Positions 11,780-22,878 of a DNA stretch of 64,000 nucleotides are shown here, piece after piece (positions within the stretch are counted from its first letter, which is position 1; each line of letters begins with the position of its first letter). Position numbers and translations under genes: made by a program. Origin of the DNA: Ichthyophis bannanicus (taxonomy: Eukaryota; Chordata; Amphibia; Gymnophiona; Ichthyophiidae); assembly GCA_033557465.1 (NCBI GenBank), contig CM066044.1, forward strand, positions 189,030,184 to 189,094,183. The letters run 5' to 3'. A model generated the notes under the pieces. The model saw nothing but the letters and a program-made list of their open reading frames with translations. It was not told the origin of the DNA and ran no database searches.

Positions 11780-12615
11780 CAGACAATGAACCTGATTACT
11801 TTTTGGTAAACTTAGAACAAACTACCCACATGACCGGATGGCTGGAGGTAACCTGGACTACTTATTTGGGGAATCTTCTGGCAGGTAGCAGTCAGGCTGA
11901 ATTCCAGGATGCTAACCCTGATGGGCGACCTACATATGCAGCTGTCAATGCTGCCATATTGGAACAGGCTGGCTGTACACCAGAGACCCAGCCCCAGTGC
12001 TTCAGAAAGGGAGGCTGTCAGATGAAGGAGAGCCCTTGGAGGTTCCTCTGTCAATTGTCATGAAAGTGGCTGCAACCGGAGGGAAAGACCGGGCCCGAAA
12101 TAGCCAAACTTGTGTTGTTGGAGCAGTTTTTGGAGGGCTTGACTGCCCCAATGAAACAGGGGTTATGTCAGCACCCCAAGCTCATACTAGAGAGTGCACT
12201 AGAAACAGCTGAGGGGAATTATGAAGCCCAACCGGTGACTGAAGCGGACAGTGAGAAGGGGAAAAAGTCACCCATCAGTCAAGGAGGACAGAAGGGGAAG
12301 CCAGAACGAATGTTGGCTACCATGTTCCCGCCCCCAAAGTCACCTCCTAAGCGATGGCATGATCGTAACCATGACTGCTTCACCTGTTTTAGGTGTGGAG
12401 TCCAGGGACACTTTGCTCGGCAATGTACCCTGGGTGCGGAAAAGACCATGGAGGTTGGCCTAATTAGCCCTCACACCTGTGCTTTTGTGGACAGTCCCCA
12501 CCCAGGGGCACAGAACTTTGTGATTCCTGTGGAGCTCGAGGGGTCCTGCCTCAAGGCCTTGATAGACTCCGGAAGCATGCATTCACTGGGAAACTGTAAC
12601 CCGGTTTCAAATTGA
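11780..12615 (+). pseudogene. Gmr1-like gag-protease remnant
   Basis: Gag forms the virus-like particle, and the aspartic protease matures it. The open part at 12112-12615 starts in the capsid C-terminal region. Its LLEQFLEGLTAPMKQGL and ILESALETAEG helices resemble the SCAN fold, which is known to derive from Gmr1-like Gag. A CCHC zinc knuckle (C-x2-C-x4-H-x4-C, CFRCGVQGHFARQC) lies at 12385-12426. The protease core LIDSGSMHSL, with its catalytic DSG, lies at 12559-12588. Upstream capsid sequence at 11780-12110 is readable only in shifted frames, with stops. The frame ends at 12615, just beyond the DSG. Confidence 0.75.
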
Positions 12616-13067
12616 CTATGCAAAGACAGTAACACTTGCCTGTGTACATAGAGACCAGAGGCAGTATCTAAAGGTACAGGTCTCATTTAAAACTCTAGCA
12701 GGCTGTCACGGTCAAGGTGCTGCCCCAGTTACCATATGCAATGGTGGGGTCAGTCAAGACTACCCAAACTCCGGAGCAACATGGGCCCAACTGTCTAACA
12801 GCTCTGCTAAGTCAGACCAGGCAGATTTCCCAGAGATCTTTCCCCCAGAAGATCGTTATGTCAAGACTCCTAAGCCTTCTAAGTCCCAGAGTCAGTGTCA
12901 CCAGGAAAAGCTACGCTACCAACAGAATCTGGGGCAGCTATGGGGGAGGGATCCAGGGAAGGGGAGCCTAGGAAGAAACCCATGGAAATAGCTCAGGATT
13001 CAGTGGTAGTGACCCAAATATGCTTGTCCCCTTTCCAGAGTGGGGACTGGGGAAACCCCAGGGAGCT

Positions 13068-14251
13068 TCAGGAGGGCCAAAAGGATGAGTCCCTTAAACA
13101 TATCCGAGAGCAGGTTTTGGAGGAGGATGGGGTTCAAGTAGCTAATAGAAGGTTCCTTGCAAAATTCTTTCCCTATTTTGTGCTGAAGGGAGATTTATTG
13201 TACAGAGTGATTGAGAGGACCCTAGAGGGGGAAGAAGTAGAACAACTGATAGTTCCCTAGCCCTATTGTCAGCAGGTGTTATCGTTGGCTCAAAACTATT
13301 TATTATTTTTCTGTCCCGGTGTCCATAAACAGGTGCAGTTATATTGCCAGTCATGCCCCATCTGCCAACTTCATAACCCTGCTAGAGTCTGACCTGCCCC
13401 TCTAGTACCTATGCCTATCATTGAAACGCCATTTGAAAGAGTGGCTATGGATCGGGTAGGTCCCTTGGAGTGAACTAGACTACGCTATCTGCTACCCGGA
13501 AGCCAATGCGCTAAGGAACATGAAAACTACTACAATCGCGAATGTCCTGTGGAAAATGTTCTCATGGATGGGAATACCTAATGAGATCTTCACAGATCAA
13601 GGAACACCCTTTGTATCCAAAGTAATGAAAGAAGTGTGTGCCTTAATAAAGGTCAAGCTGCTGTGAACATCAGTATATCACTCACAGATGGATGGCCTTC
13701 TTGAGCGATTCAATAAAATTCTGAAACAGATCTTAAAAAGGCTTGTGCAGAAGGACAGGAAGAATTGGGACATTCTCCTACCCTATTTGATGTTTGCCAT
13801 CTGCGAGGTAATTCAGAGTTCCACAGGGATTTTGCTCTTTGGAAGATGGCAAAGAGACATATTAAACGTGGTAAGGGAAACCTGGGAGGAAGAACACCGT
13901 GCTGGGCATAACTTGGTGGAATACATTATACAAATGTAAGACCAGCTGAGGACAGCCAGAGAGGTAGCCAAACTCAGTCTGGAAAAAGTTCAAACCGAGC
14001 AGGCCAGGAGTTACAGTTGGGCAGCCATGCACCACACCTCCCAAATAAGAGATAGAGTTTTAGTCTTGCTGCCCTCATCCATGAACAAGTTACTCTGTAA
14101 ATGGCAGGGGCCCTATCAGGTCAAAGAGAAAGTAGGGTCTGTTAACTACAAGATTGCCCAGCTAGATAAACAAAAGAGACACAAAACTTACCATATATTA
14201 ACAGGGGCTCTCCATTTCAAAGCAAAAGAGTATGTGGCTTTTAATTACTAG
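13068..14251 (+). pseudogene. Gmr1-like integrase remnant, placed upstream of RT
   Basis: Integrase inserts the element's cDNA into chromosomes. An N-terminal zinc-binding region ends with the YCQSCPICQ cysteines near 13345-13370. The catalytic core has MDRVGPL (first Asp) near 13448, EIFTDQGTPF (second Asp) near 13585 and LLERFNKILKQ (Glu) near 13697. The second Asp and the Glu are about 36 codons apart, as expected for a D,D-35-E enzyme. GRWQRDILNVVRETWEEE follows, and a C-terminal domain with LLCKWQGPYQVKEKVG lies at 14090-14140. Stops near 13258, 13390, 13470 and 13665 and frame changes inactivate it. It lies directly after gag-protease with no RT between. Confidence 0.8.
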
Positions 14252-14689
14252 CTCTCTACATGAGAGCTCTTAAAAGGCTTTGGTCTACATTTTTAAAAAG
14301 AGTTAGTGTCTTTTTGCTGCTTTATTTTAAAAAGGGAAATACTTGGGGTTTTTTTTAGTGGTGTAAGTTTAAAACTCTGCTGTTAGTTTCTCTTTTTCTC
14401 AGCTCTTTGAAGCCACTCACACCTCATCAGGGGTTAGTGGACCTGAATAGACTATGAAAGAACTGAGGACTGCATAAAAGTCTTCAGAATCTTCCAAAGA
14501 ATTTCTAACAGGGTCTTTCAATTTCAAAGCAAGGTACCTACAGTAAGCTCCACCAACTGAATAATTGCTGGGAAAAATCGTATTACCAAAGCTGTTTCCC
14601 CCGTAACAGCTTCTACCTCTGTCCAGACAGAGATTCCAATGCCAATAGAAGGATTGGTTCTATGCAGGATGCCTACGTGCTGCAGCTCT

Positions 14690-15505
14690 CAGGAAACAGG
14701 TGGAGGAGCTGAAAGAAGAGGTGGAAAAACTGAGGTGCATTCAAGACAGCAAGAGGTACATTGATGAGATGGTTCTTGAAACATCCAAGCTTTCCAGCAG
14801 AGGTGAGGATGGGAGTCTACAGAAGAACCGAGGTTGGACACGAATCACTAGGGCCTGCAGAATCACCAATCCAACTCCTCAAGCCCTTGCACTGAAGAAC
14901 CATTTTGCAGCCCTGGAAGTGAAGGAGGTGGAGGTATCCTTGGAAAGGGAAGAGTCAGAGCTCAAGCATCCCAAAGTAGCTGAATCAGTGACCACTAGGA
15001 AGTGAAGGGAAGTGGTGGTTGGTGACTCTCTTCTGAGGGGTACTGAGGCATCCATCTGCCGACCAGACTTGATGTCCAGAAAGGTATGCTGTCTGCCAGG
15101 TGCCAAAATCCAAGATGTTATGGAGAGTTTGCTGAGACTCATCAAGCCAACTGACTATTACCCAATGTTGCTCATCCATGTTGGCACAAATGATACTGCC
15201 AGGTATCCCCCTGAGCATATCAAGAATGACTTTATGGCTCTGGGACAGAGGGTGAAGCAGATAGGGGCACAGGTGGTGTTCTCTTCAATCCTCCCTGTTG
15301 AGTGTAAAGGCCAGGACAGAGAAGCTTGCATCCTGGAGATAAATGCATAGTTGCGTGGATGGTGTCATCGAGAGTGATTTGGTTTCCTGGACCATGGGAT
15401 GATGTTCCAAGGGCTGCAGAACAGAGATGGCGTCCATCTGTCCAGGAAGGGTCAACATGTCTTCAGTAGCAGACTGATCAGTCTATTAAAGAGGGCTTTA
15501 AATTA
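14690..15505 (+). pseudogene. CR1 ORF1: coiled coil plus SGNH esterase domain
   Basis: CR1 ORF1 proteins bind element RNA, and many carry an SGNH-type esterase of uncertain lipid role. A coiled coil (VEELKEEVEKLRCIQDSKR) lies near 14700-14757, open to 15005. The esterase follows in another frame at 15012-15350: block I VVVGDSLLRGTE with the nucleophilic Ser, and block III HVGTNDTARYP near 15180. Past a stop at 15350, block V (NRDGVHLSRKGQHVF) supplies the Asp and His near 15424-15470. All catalytic blocks are visible. At least one frameshift and one stop break it. Confidence 0.75.
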
Positions 15506-15511
15506 GATTCA

Positions 15512-17705
15512 TTGGGGATGGGTGAAGAAAGCCCCCAGGTAAGTGAAAGCCTCCAAGTAAGTGAAACACTAAATACCTTTATAGAAATAGGTAAAAGGGG
15601 AAACATCTGGAAAGCAGTGTCTATAAATGCCCATAACATGGGAAATAAGATCCCAGATTTTGAGGCTTTAATGGGAGAGACTGACTTGGATTTAGTAGCA
15701 GTTACAGAGACATGGTTCACGGACAACCATGACTGGGATATAACTATACCAGGCTATATGTTATTCAGAAAGGACAGAGTAGGAAAAGAGGAGGAGGAAT
15801 GGTACTATATGTAAAAAATAATATTAAAGCTATGGAAATACAGGGATTAAAAGAGAAAGAGAAGGCAGTTTGGGTTAAACTAGAAAAAGGGAAAAGAAAT
15901 ATATTTGCATTGGCATGATATACAGACTTCCATCACAGGGAGGAGACATGGACGGAGATTTAATAGAAGACATATGCAGCATTGCCAGGAATGGGGAAGT
16001 GCTACTGATAAGAGATTTCAATATGCTAGATGTTGATTGGCGCTTCCCTGTTGCGGTATCATCTAGAAGCAAGGAGATCCTTATTTCTTTACAGGAAGAA
16101 GTATTCAGGCAACTGAAAACCGAACCCCACGTGAAGGTGCCATACTGGACTTGGGGAAGGTTTTTCTGATGTTATAGTGGGAGATCATCTCGCATCCAGT
16201 GATCACCAGATGGTGTGGTTCAGTATTAGGACTAGGGCAGGATCGATACAATAAGATAAACTACGGGTACCAGTCTATCAACAATGAACCATCTGACTGA
16301 AGACCGAACACAATTTAGGACAACTATCCAGAGGGTTGCCATGAGTCGACACCGACTCGACAGCACTTAACAACAACAACTTTGCCAAGATGGGCCAATA
16401 CCTCAAGGAGTCGTTAGTGGAATGGGAACAGCTGGGTAAATGTAGAAAAACAATGGGCAAAACAGAAAGGGAATATTGTAAGGGCAATAAACCTTTTTTG
16501 TTAGAATGGTAAAAAAAGGAAAAGGAGGCCACTATGGTTCTCAAAAGAGGAAGCTGAAAAGGTGAAGAAAATGAGGGAGACCTTTATGAACTACAAGAGA
16601 TCACAGAGAGAGGAAGACAGGCATCCATATTTGGAAAAACATAGAGGCTGGAAAAGTAGTCAGGAAAGCAAATTTACATAAAGAAGAAGAAATAGTCAAT
16701 ACAATAAAATGGGGAGATAAGACATTTTTCAGATATGTTAGTGAGAGGAAGAAGGGCAAAAGTGGTATTGTCAGACTCAAGGGTGAAGGGGAGGAATATG
16801 TAGAAGCTGATGAGAATAAAGCGGACTTGCTTAACAAATATTTCTGTTCTGTGTTCACAGATGAAGGGCCAGGAGCAGGACTTCAGACAACACCCACAAA
16901 AAGCGAGGAGCATTTCAGATTTTCAGAGGAATATGTTCATGAGGAACTAGTTAAACTAAAAGTGGACAAAGCAATGGGACCAGATAATATACATCCAAGA
17001 ATACTGAAGCTGACTGACCTTTTCAATGCCTCTTTGGAGTCAGAGGTGGTGCCAGAGGACTGGAGAGAGGCGCATGTGGTCCTTTCACACAAAAACGGAA
17101 GTAAAGATGCCGTTGAAAATTACAGACTGGTTAGTTTAACCTCAGTGGTGAGTAAATTATTAGAAATGCTGCTGAAAGAGAAAATAGTGAGGTTTCTGGA
17201 GTCCAATGGATTGCAGGATCTGAGGCAGCATGGATTCACCAGTCTTGTCAGATAAATCTGATAGATTTCTTTGAATGGGTGACCAGGGAGTTTGACTAAA
17301 GGAGAGCCCTGGATGGTGTGTACTTAGATTTCAGTAGAGCATTTTAGATTGTTCCGCACAGGCAACTTATAAACAAAGTAAGCACCTTTGGGATAGACTC
17401 TAAAGTTACTGCTTGGGTTAGAAATTGGTTTAATGGGAGGCGACAAAGGGTACAGATAAATGGAATTCAGTCTGAGGAGGAGGAGGTCACCAGTGGTGTG
17501 CCGCAGGGATCTATCCTTGGTCCGATTCTTTTTAACATCTTTGTTAGTGATATTGTGGAAGGGCTATTGGGTAAGGTTTGCCTCTTTGCAGATAATACCA
17601 AAATCTGCTACAGAGTAGACACCCTGAAAGGTATAGATAACATGGAGGAGGGATCTAGCTAAGCTTGAAGAATGGTCTAGAATTTGGCAGCTGAGATTTA
17701 ATGCT
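15512..17705 (+). pseudogene. CR1 ORF2 endonuclease and RT, outer element (5' part)
   Basis: The endonuclease start is open at 15512-15814, with VSINAHNMGNKIPDFEAL and LVAVTETWFTDNHDWD. A second endonuclease block (MIYRLPSQGGDMDGDL, near 15915) follows after a frameshift. Beyond the RTE insertion at 16257-16380, the linker and RT lie at 16827-17255 (KAMGPDNIHPRILK, VPEDWREAHVV, NYRLVSLTSVVSK). The palm motif is near 17590, read as LCLFADNTKI, so the second catalytic Asp is Asn. The frame is cut at about 17710 by a second CR1, and the C-terminal part resumes at 19858. Confidence 0.78.
16257..16380 (+). mobile_element. RTE LINE 3' end fragment, nested in CR1
   Basis: It contains the last RTE codons (STMNHLTEDRTQFRTTIQRV-like) and the 3' terminus GCCATGAGTCGACACCGACT ... 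CAGCACTTAACAACAACAAC. The same terminus is found at 34390-34520 and 52372-52761. CR1 endonuclease sequence flanks it on both sides. Confidence 0.85.
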
Positions 17706-17710
17706 AAATA

Positions 17711-19857
17711 ATGCATTAAATTCCATTATAATAATAATGGAAGGAAGTCCAAAAAACTGCCAGCATGGTTTATAGGTGAGGTCAGAGAGGCTGTTGTTGC
17801 CAGAAAAGCATCTTTCAGGAAATGGAAAAAAGAGCCAAACAATGGACCCTGGAAACAACACAAGCACTGGCAAGTCAAATGCAAGGCATTGATAAAGCAG
17901 ACAAAGGGAGAATTTGAGAAGAAGCTTGCTGCGGAAGCAAAAACGCGAAATAAAGATTTTTTCAAGTACATTTGTAGCAAAAAACCTGTGAAAGAGTCAG
18001 TTGGTCCATTAGATGATAGAGGAGTTAAAAGGGCACTAAGAGGCGACAAGGCGATAGTGGAGAGACTGAATGAATTCTTTGCTTCGGTCTTTACTGAGGA
18101 AAATGTAGGGATGTTACCCATGACTGAAGTGGTATTTAAAGGTGCGGAAGAATTGAAGGAAATATCGATACATCGGGAAGATGTATTACAACTATTAGAT
18201 AAACTGAAGAGTAGCAAATCACCTGGGCCGGAAGGTATACTTCCAAGGGTGTTGAAAGAACTGAAATATGAGATTGCAGAACTGCTATTAGTAATCTGTG
18301 AACTATCATTAAAATCATCTCTAATACCTGGAGATTGGAGGATCGCCAATGTAACACCAATTTTTAAAAAGGTTTCCAGGGGTGATCCGGGAAACTACAG
18401 ACCGGTGAGCCTCACATCAGTACCAGGAAAAATGGTAGAAACCATCATAAAGAATAAAATTACTCAGCTTGTGGATAGTCATGGCCTAATGGGAGACAGC
18501 CAAAATGGCTTTAGACAAGGAAGATCTTGTCTTACTAATCTGTTATGTTTTTTTTGAAAGTGTGAATAAATAGGTGGACAAAGGTGAGTCGGTTGATATA
18601 GTGTATCTGGACTTTCAGAAAGCCTTTGACAAGGTCCCTCAACAGAGACTTTTGGCAAAACTAAAGAGTCATGGGATAGGAGGCAGTGTACTACTGTGGA
18701 TCAGGAACTGGTTAAAATATAGAAAGCAGAGGGTTGGGCTAAATGGCCAATTTTCCCAATGGAGAAAGGTGAATAGTGGTGTACCCCAGGGATCTGTGTT
18801 GGGTCTGCTGCTTTTTGACATATTCATAAATGACCTGGAAAGTGGAATAACGAGTGAAGTTATCAAATTTGCAGATGACACAAAACTATTTAAAGTTGTT
18901 AAAACCCAAGAGGATTGTGGAAAATTGCAAGAGGATCTTGATAAATTGGAAGACTGGGCATCAAAATGGCAGATGAAATTTAATGTGGACAAGTGCAAAG
19001 TTATGCACCTAGGGAAGAACAACCCAAACTATGGTTACACAATGCAAGGTTCCACATTAGGAACCACCACCCAGGAAAAAGATTTAGGCGTCATTGTGGA
19101 TAACATGTTAAAACCCTCAGCCCAGTGTGCAGCGGCAGCCAAGAGAGCAAATAGAATGCTAGGTATCATAAGGAAAGGAATGGAAAATAAAACAAAAGAT
19201 ATTATAATGCCTCTATATCGTTCCATGGTGAGACCGCACCTTGAATATTGTGTGCAGTTCTGGTCGCCGTATCTTAAAAAGGATATAGCGTTATTAGAAA
19301 AGGTTCAGAGAAGAGCCACCAAAATGGTAAAGGGGATGGAAGGATACTCCTATGAAGAAAGGCTAAAAAGGTTAGGGCTCTTTAACCTGGAAAAGAGACG
19401 GCTGAGGGGAGATATGATAGAAGTCTATAAATTAATGAACGGAGTGGAACGGGTAAACGTAGATCAATTGTTTACGTTATTAGACTATAGAAAGACTAGG
19501 GGACATGCAATGAAGCTACAGGGTAAACTATTTAAGACTAATAAAAGAAAATATTTTTTCACTCAACGTGTAATCAGACTCTGGAATTTGTTACCGGAGG
19601 ATGTAGTAAAGGCTGTTAGTGTAGCTGGGTTTAAGAAAGGTTTGGACAAGTTCCTGGAGGAAAGGTCCATAAACCGTTATTAAGAAGGGACCCAGGATAT
19701 CAATGCTTGTCCCAGTACAAGTATTGCGGAGCCTGTGTCTTTTGGGGAAACTGCTAGGTACTTGTGACCTAGATTGGCCACTGTTAGAAACAGGATACTG
19801 GGCTTGATGGACCTTGGTCTGACCCAGTATGGCATATCTTATGTTCTTATGTTCTTA
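17711..19857 (+). mobile_element. CR1 LINE (second subfamily), nested in the outer CR1
   Basis: This 5'-truncated CR1 begins in the linker before the RT and ends with the octamer-type tail (CATATCTTATGTTCTTATGT at about 19835-19858). The host CR1 is split exactly in the VMHL region of its RT thumb: the upstream part ends near 17710 and the downstream part restarts with CATGCATTTGAGCTGCAAC at 19861. Its ORF2 is the best preserved in the window, so it is among the youngest insertions here. Confidence 0.85.
17889..19683 (+). pseudogene. CR1 ORF2 RT, nearly intact (one frameshift)
   Basis: Two long frames (17889-18557, 222 aa; 18574-19683, 369 aa) together cover the linker, the whole RT and the C-terminal domain. 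The first has IPGDWRIANVTPIFKK, GNYRPVSLTSVPGKMVE and GFRQGRSCLTNLL. The second has VDIVYLDFQKAFDKVP, SGVPQGSVLGLLLFDIFIND, the catalytic KFADDTKLFK near 18870, [29 protein letters not shown], and ends in [11 protein letters not shown]. The break lies at 18546-18575, where a T run appears one base too long and a TAG follows. The endonuclease is missing through 5' truncation, so even without the break the copy could not be autonomous. Confidence 0.88.
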
Positions 19858-20545
19858 TGGTCATGCATTTGAGCTGCAACAATCCAAGGGAGCGGTACAG
19901 TATAGGGGATGATGTACTTCTGTGAGCGAAAGAAGAACGGGACCTGGGTATTATTGTGTCTGATAATCTCAAGTAGCTAAACAGGTAGAAAAGGTGATGG
20001 TGAAAGCTAGAAGGATGCTTGGGTGCACAGGGAGAGGAATGGCCAGCAGAAGAAAGGAGATGATAGTGATTTTGTATAAATATTTGGTGCGACCTCATTT
20101 GGAGTATTGTGTGCAATTCTGGAGACCGCATCTTCAAAAGGATATAAACAGGTTGGAGTCGGTACAGAGGGTGGCTACTAAAATGGTTAGTGGTCTTCAT
20201 TATAAAGCATATGAGGATAGACTTAAGGACCTTAATATGTACACCTTAGAGGAAAGGCGGGACAGAGGTGATATGATTGAGACGTTTAAATACCTCCGTG
20301 GCATAAATGCACAGGAGAGCCTCTTTCAATTGAAAGCAAGCTCTGCTACGAGGGGACACAGGATGAGGGTGAAAGGGGATAGACTCATGAGTAATATGCA
20401 GAAATATTTCTTTATGGAAAGAGTGGTAGATGTGCGGAATGGTCTCCCAGTGGAGGTGGTAGAGATGGTGGAGGTGGTAGAGAAATTCAAAAAAGCATGT
20501 GACAAAAACACAGGCTATCTAAATGAAAAAGGGGGACTCTTGTAG
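19858..20545 (+). pseudogene. CR1 ORF2 C-terminal domain, outer element (3' part)
   Basis: This continues the outer CR1 after the nested copy. The open frame 19994-20545 has [57 protein letters not shown] and MERVVDVRNGLPVEV. A short tandem duplication of GAGGTGGTAGAGATGGTG-like sequence near 20452-20480 repeats the EVVEMV residues. The 3' UTR follows to 20618. Confidence 0.8.
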
Positions 20546-20618
20546 TGGGTGATATGGAAGGGCAGACTAGTTAGGCCATGTGGTCTTTTTCTGCCACCAT
20601 GTCTTTTTGTTTCTATGA

Positions 20619-20827
20619 AAAAGTGGACTCCAGTGATGGCTAGAATGGTACATGGAGATAATGTTTGGCCAGAAATTTCAGCCCTGTCGGATCTAGCTCA
20701 AGTCCCAATTGGAGACCAGCTTTCTGTTGCCCAGAGAAGAGATCTAGAAGGTCTGATCCACCGGAACCAAAAGGTGTTCTCCACCCAACTGGGACAAATC
20801 CACCTCATTTATCCTGATATCATTACT
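20619..20827 (+). pseudogene. Gypsy reverse transcriptase, N-terminal part
   Basis: Directly after the CR1 tail the gypsy pol resumes in an open frame. Residues such as VWPEISALSDL, VAQRRDLEGLIHRNQKVF and LGQIHLIYP form the pre-RT region seen in gypsy Pol proteins (RDLE..L..N..VFS...G). At 20827 it is interrupted by an antisense L2, and it resumes at 21640. Confidence 0.7.
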
Positions 20828-21632
20828 ACTACTGCTACTACTGAACATTTGTATAGCGCTACAAAACATATACAGCACTGCATAGACACTTGTGAAAGAT
20901 GGTCCCTGCTCATCAGAGCTTACAATCTAGTCAAGACAGACAATACAGAGCTGAAGACATGGGATACATCTAAGGGGAATGGTAAGGAAATTCAAAGGAG
21001 ATCAGGTGAGTCAAAATCCGAAAACGACAGCGAAGAGGTGAGTTTTCAGCCTGGATTTGAAAAGAATCAGAGAGGGCGCCTGACGTACAGACTCAGGTAG
21101 TTTGTTCCAGGCATAAAGAGCAGCAAGGTCAAAGGAGCGAAGTCTGGAGTTAGCAATAGAAGAGACGGGCACAGATAGAAGTGATTTGCCAGAAAAGTGG
21201 AGTTCCCGAGGAGGGGTGTAGGGAGAGAAAAGAGAGGAAAGGTAGTGAGGAGCTGTAGAGTGAATGCACTTATAGGTCAGCAGGAGAAGTTTGAACTGGA
21301 TGCGGAAATGGATAAGGAGCCAATGAAGTGACTTAAGAGGGGTAATATGAGCATGAAGAGGCTGACAGACGATTAGTTGTGCAGCACAGTAGTGAACAGA
21401 TTGAAGGGGAGAGAGATGATTCAGAGGGAGACCAGCAAGGAGTAGGTTATAATAGTCCAAACGGGAGGTGACTGAGGAGTGTATAAGTGTCTTAGTAGTG
21501 TGTTCAGAAAGGAATGGGCAAATTTTGTTGATGTTGTAGAGAAAGAAACGGCAGGTTTTAGCTATCAGTTGGATGTGTGTGGAGAAGGAGAGAGAGAAGC
21601 CAAAGTGACTCCAAAGTTGCGAGCTGAGGAAA
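20828..21632 (-). mobile_element. L2 LINE 3' end nested in gypsy RT, with 7-bp duplication
   Basis: The minus strand gives the L2 C-terminal domain at 21460-21011 (DYYNLLLAGLPLNHLSPLQS, LHWLLIHFRIQFKLLLLTYK, RLKTHLF). A 3' UTR follows with the typical CAGGGACC...TGTAGCGCTATACAAATG block and a trinucleotide AGT tail. CATTACT occurs at 20821-20827 and again at 21633-21639, and it is a plausible target duplication. The gypsy frame is continuous across it. Confidence 0.85.
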
Positions 21633-21639
21633 CATTACT

Positions 21640-22720
21640 GACCCTGAGGTGATTATCTGGCAATGACCCTATCAGATTCTGGAGGCCCAGCAACAGGCTG
21701 TCGCCAAGGAGCTGGAAGAGATGCTTAACTTGAGAATTATAGAAGAGTCCATGAGTGACTGGTTGTCACACATCATCCTGGTTTCTAAACTTCCAGAGGG
21801 TCAATGCAGCTTCTAAGCTGGAAGCATATTCTATGCCCAGAGTAGATGAGCTAAACAAACTAATCAGTGGAGCACGCTTTATATCACCCTTGGATTTGAC
21901 CAAGGGGTACTGGCAGATACCCTTGACTCCAGCTGCCGGAGAGAAAACTGCTTTTTCAGCCCTGCAAGGTCTGTTCCAGTTTACAGTGCTTTTCTTCGGA
22001 TTACACAGGGCTCCTGCCATGTTTCAATGCCCAGCTGACTGCCTACTGAGACCACAAAGGAGTATGCGGCTGCCAACCTCGACGACATCATCATCTATAG
22101 CAGAGACTGGACCACCCATCTAACCCAAATACAAGCCATGTTGACCAATCTGCGGAAGGCTGGGCTGATGGCCAATCCCAAGAAATGTTTTCTGGGTCAT
22201 CGGGATGTTCAATGCCTGGGGTATTTAATCGGGAATGGACAGATACAACCTCAACTGTGGAAGGTGGATGCTATTGCCCATATTCCCAACCCAAACTTAA
22301 TGAAAGATTCATTCCTTCCTTAGACTGATTGGCTATTACCGCCAGTTCATCCCTAATTTTGCAGAGATGGTAGAGCCATTAGCCAATCTCCTCCAGAAGA
22401 GAGCTCCTGAGTGGATCCAGTGGTCATAGAACCTGAACCTGGCCTTCCAGCATCTCAACCCATCATGAGTAGCCTTGATTTCTCTCTACCATATATTGTG
22501 CAAACTGATATCTCAGAAGTGGGTCTAGGAGCCATTCTGGCCCAGGAAATCATGGGTGAAGAACATCCCATAGCATTCATCAGCAGGAAACTGCTTCCTT
22601 GGGAGAAGCATTATACAGTGATCGAGAAGGAGGCCCTCGCTGTCAAATGTGCGCTCAAAACTTTTAAATACTATCTATAATGGACCACCAACCCCTCAAG
22701 TGGCTGGCTCAGCATAAAGA
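21640..22720 (+). pseudogene. Gypsy reverse transcriptase and RNase H remnant
   Basis: RT copies the genomic RNA, and RNase H removes it. RT blocks: QQQAVAKELEEMLNLRIIEE near 21690, PRVDELNKLISGARFISPLD and LTKGYWQIPLTP at 21837-21930, then LDDIIIYSRDW near 22077. In that last block the usual first residue of YLDD is Asn. GLMANPKKCFLGHRDVQCLG follows at 22162, and IGYYRQFIPNFAEMVEPLAN near 22327 in another frame. RNase H is open at 22411-22680: YIVQTDISEVGLGAILAQE, PIAFISRKLLPWEKHY, EKEALAVKCALKTFKYYL. Several frameshifts and stops are present. Its place next to the 3' LTR, with no integrase after it, is the notable feature. Confidence 0.85.
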
Positions 22721-22861
22721 GTCTGATGGCTGTATTATGTGGTGGTTCCTGAGTCTCCAACCCTACCAGTACAAGGTCCACCATAGAACTCACCTGAACA
22801 CGGGTTTCCTTTTCTGAGTGGGAGTCCCAGGTAAAGCAAGTGCTCAATGGGGCATTGTTGA

Positions 22862-22878
22862 GCTGAGGGGGAAGGGTG
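22862..22878 (+). promoter_or_regulatory. Polypurine tract
   Basis: A purine-rich run (GCTGAGGGGGAAGGG-type) ends just before the 3' LTR, where plus-strand synthesis would be primed. Confidence 0.65.

Larger units (their letters stand above)
14252..20618 (+). mobile_element. CR1 LINE with ORF1 and ORF2, inserted in the gypsy element
   Basis: This sense CR1 retains a 5' region, ORF1 with an esterase domain, ORF2 endonuclease and RT, and a 3' end (GGTCTTTTTCTGCCACCATG, TCTTTTTGTTTCTATG). It begins where the integrase C-terminus ends and stops where the gypsy RT begins. Within it sit an RTE tail (16257-16380) and a second CR1 (17711-19857). Without those it would be about 4.1 kb. Confidence 0.8.

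Noticed and set aside
13068..14251. Integrase belonging to a Copia element
   Set aside because: The order looks Copia-like, but the sequence blocks (PICQ region, TDQGTPF, LLERFNKILKQ, GRWQRDILN) and the accompanying RT/RNase H are of gypsy type.
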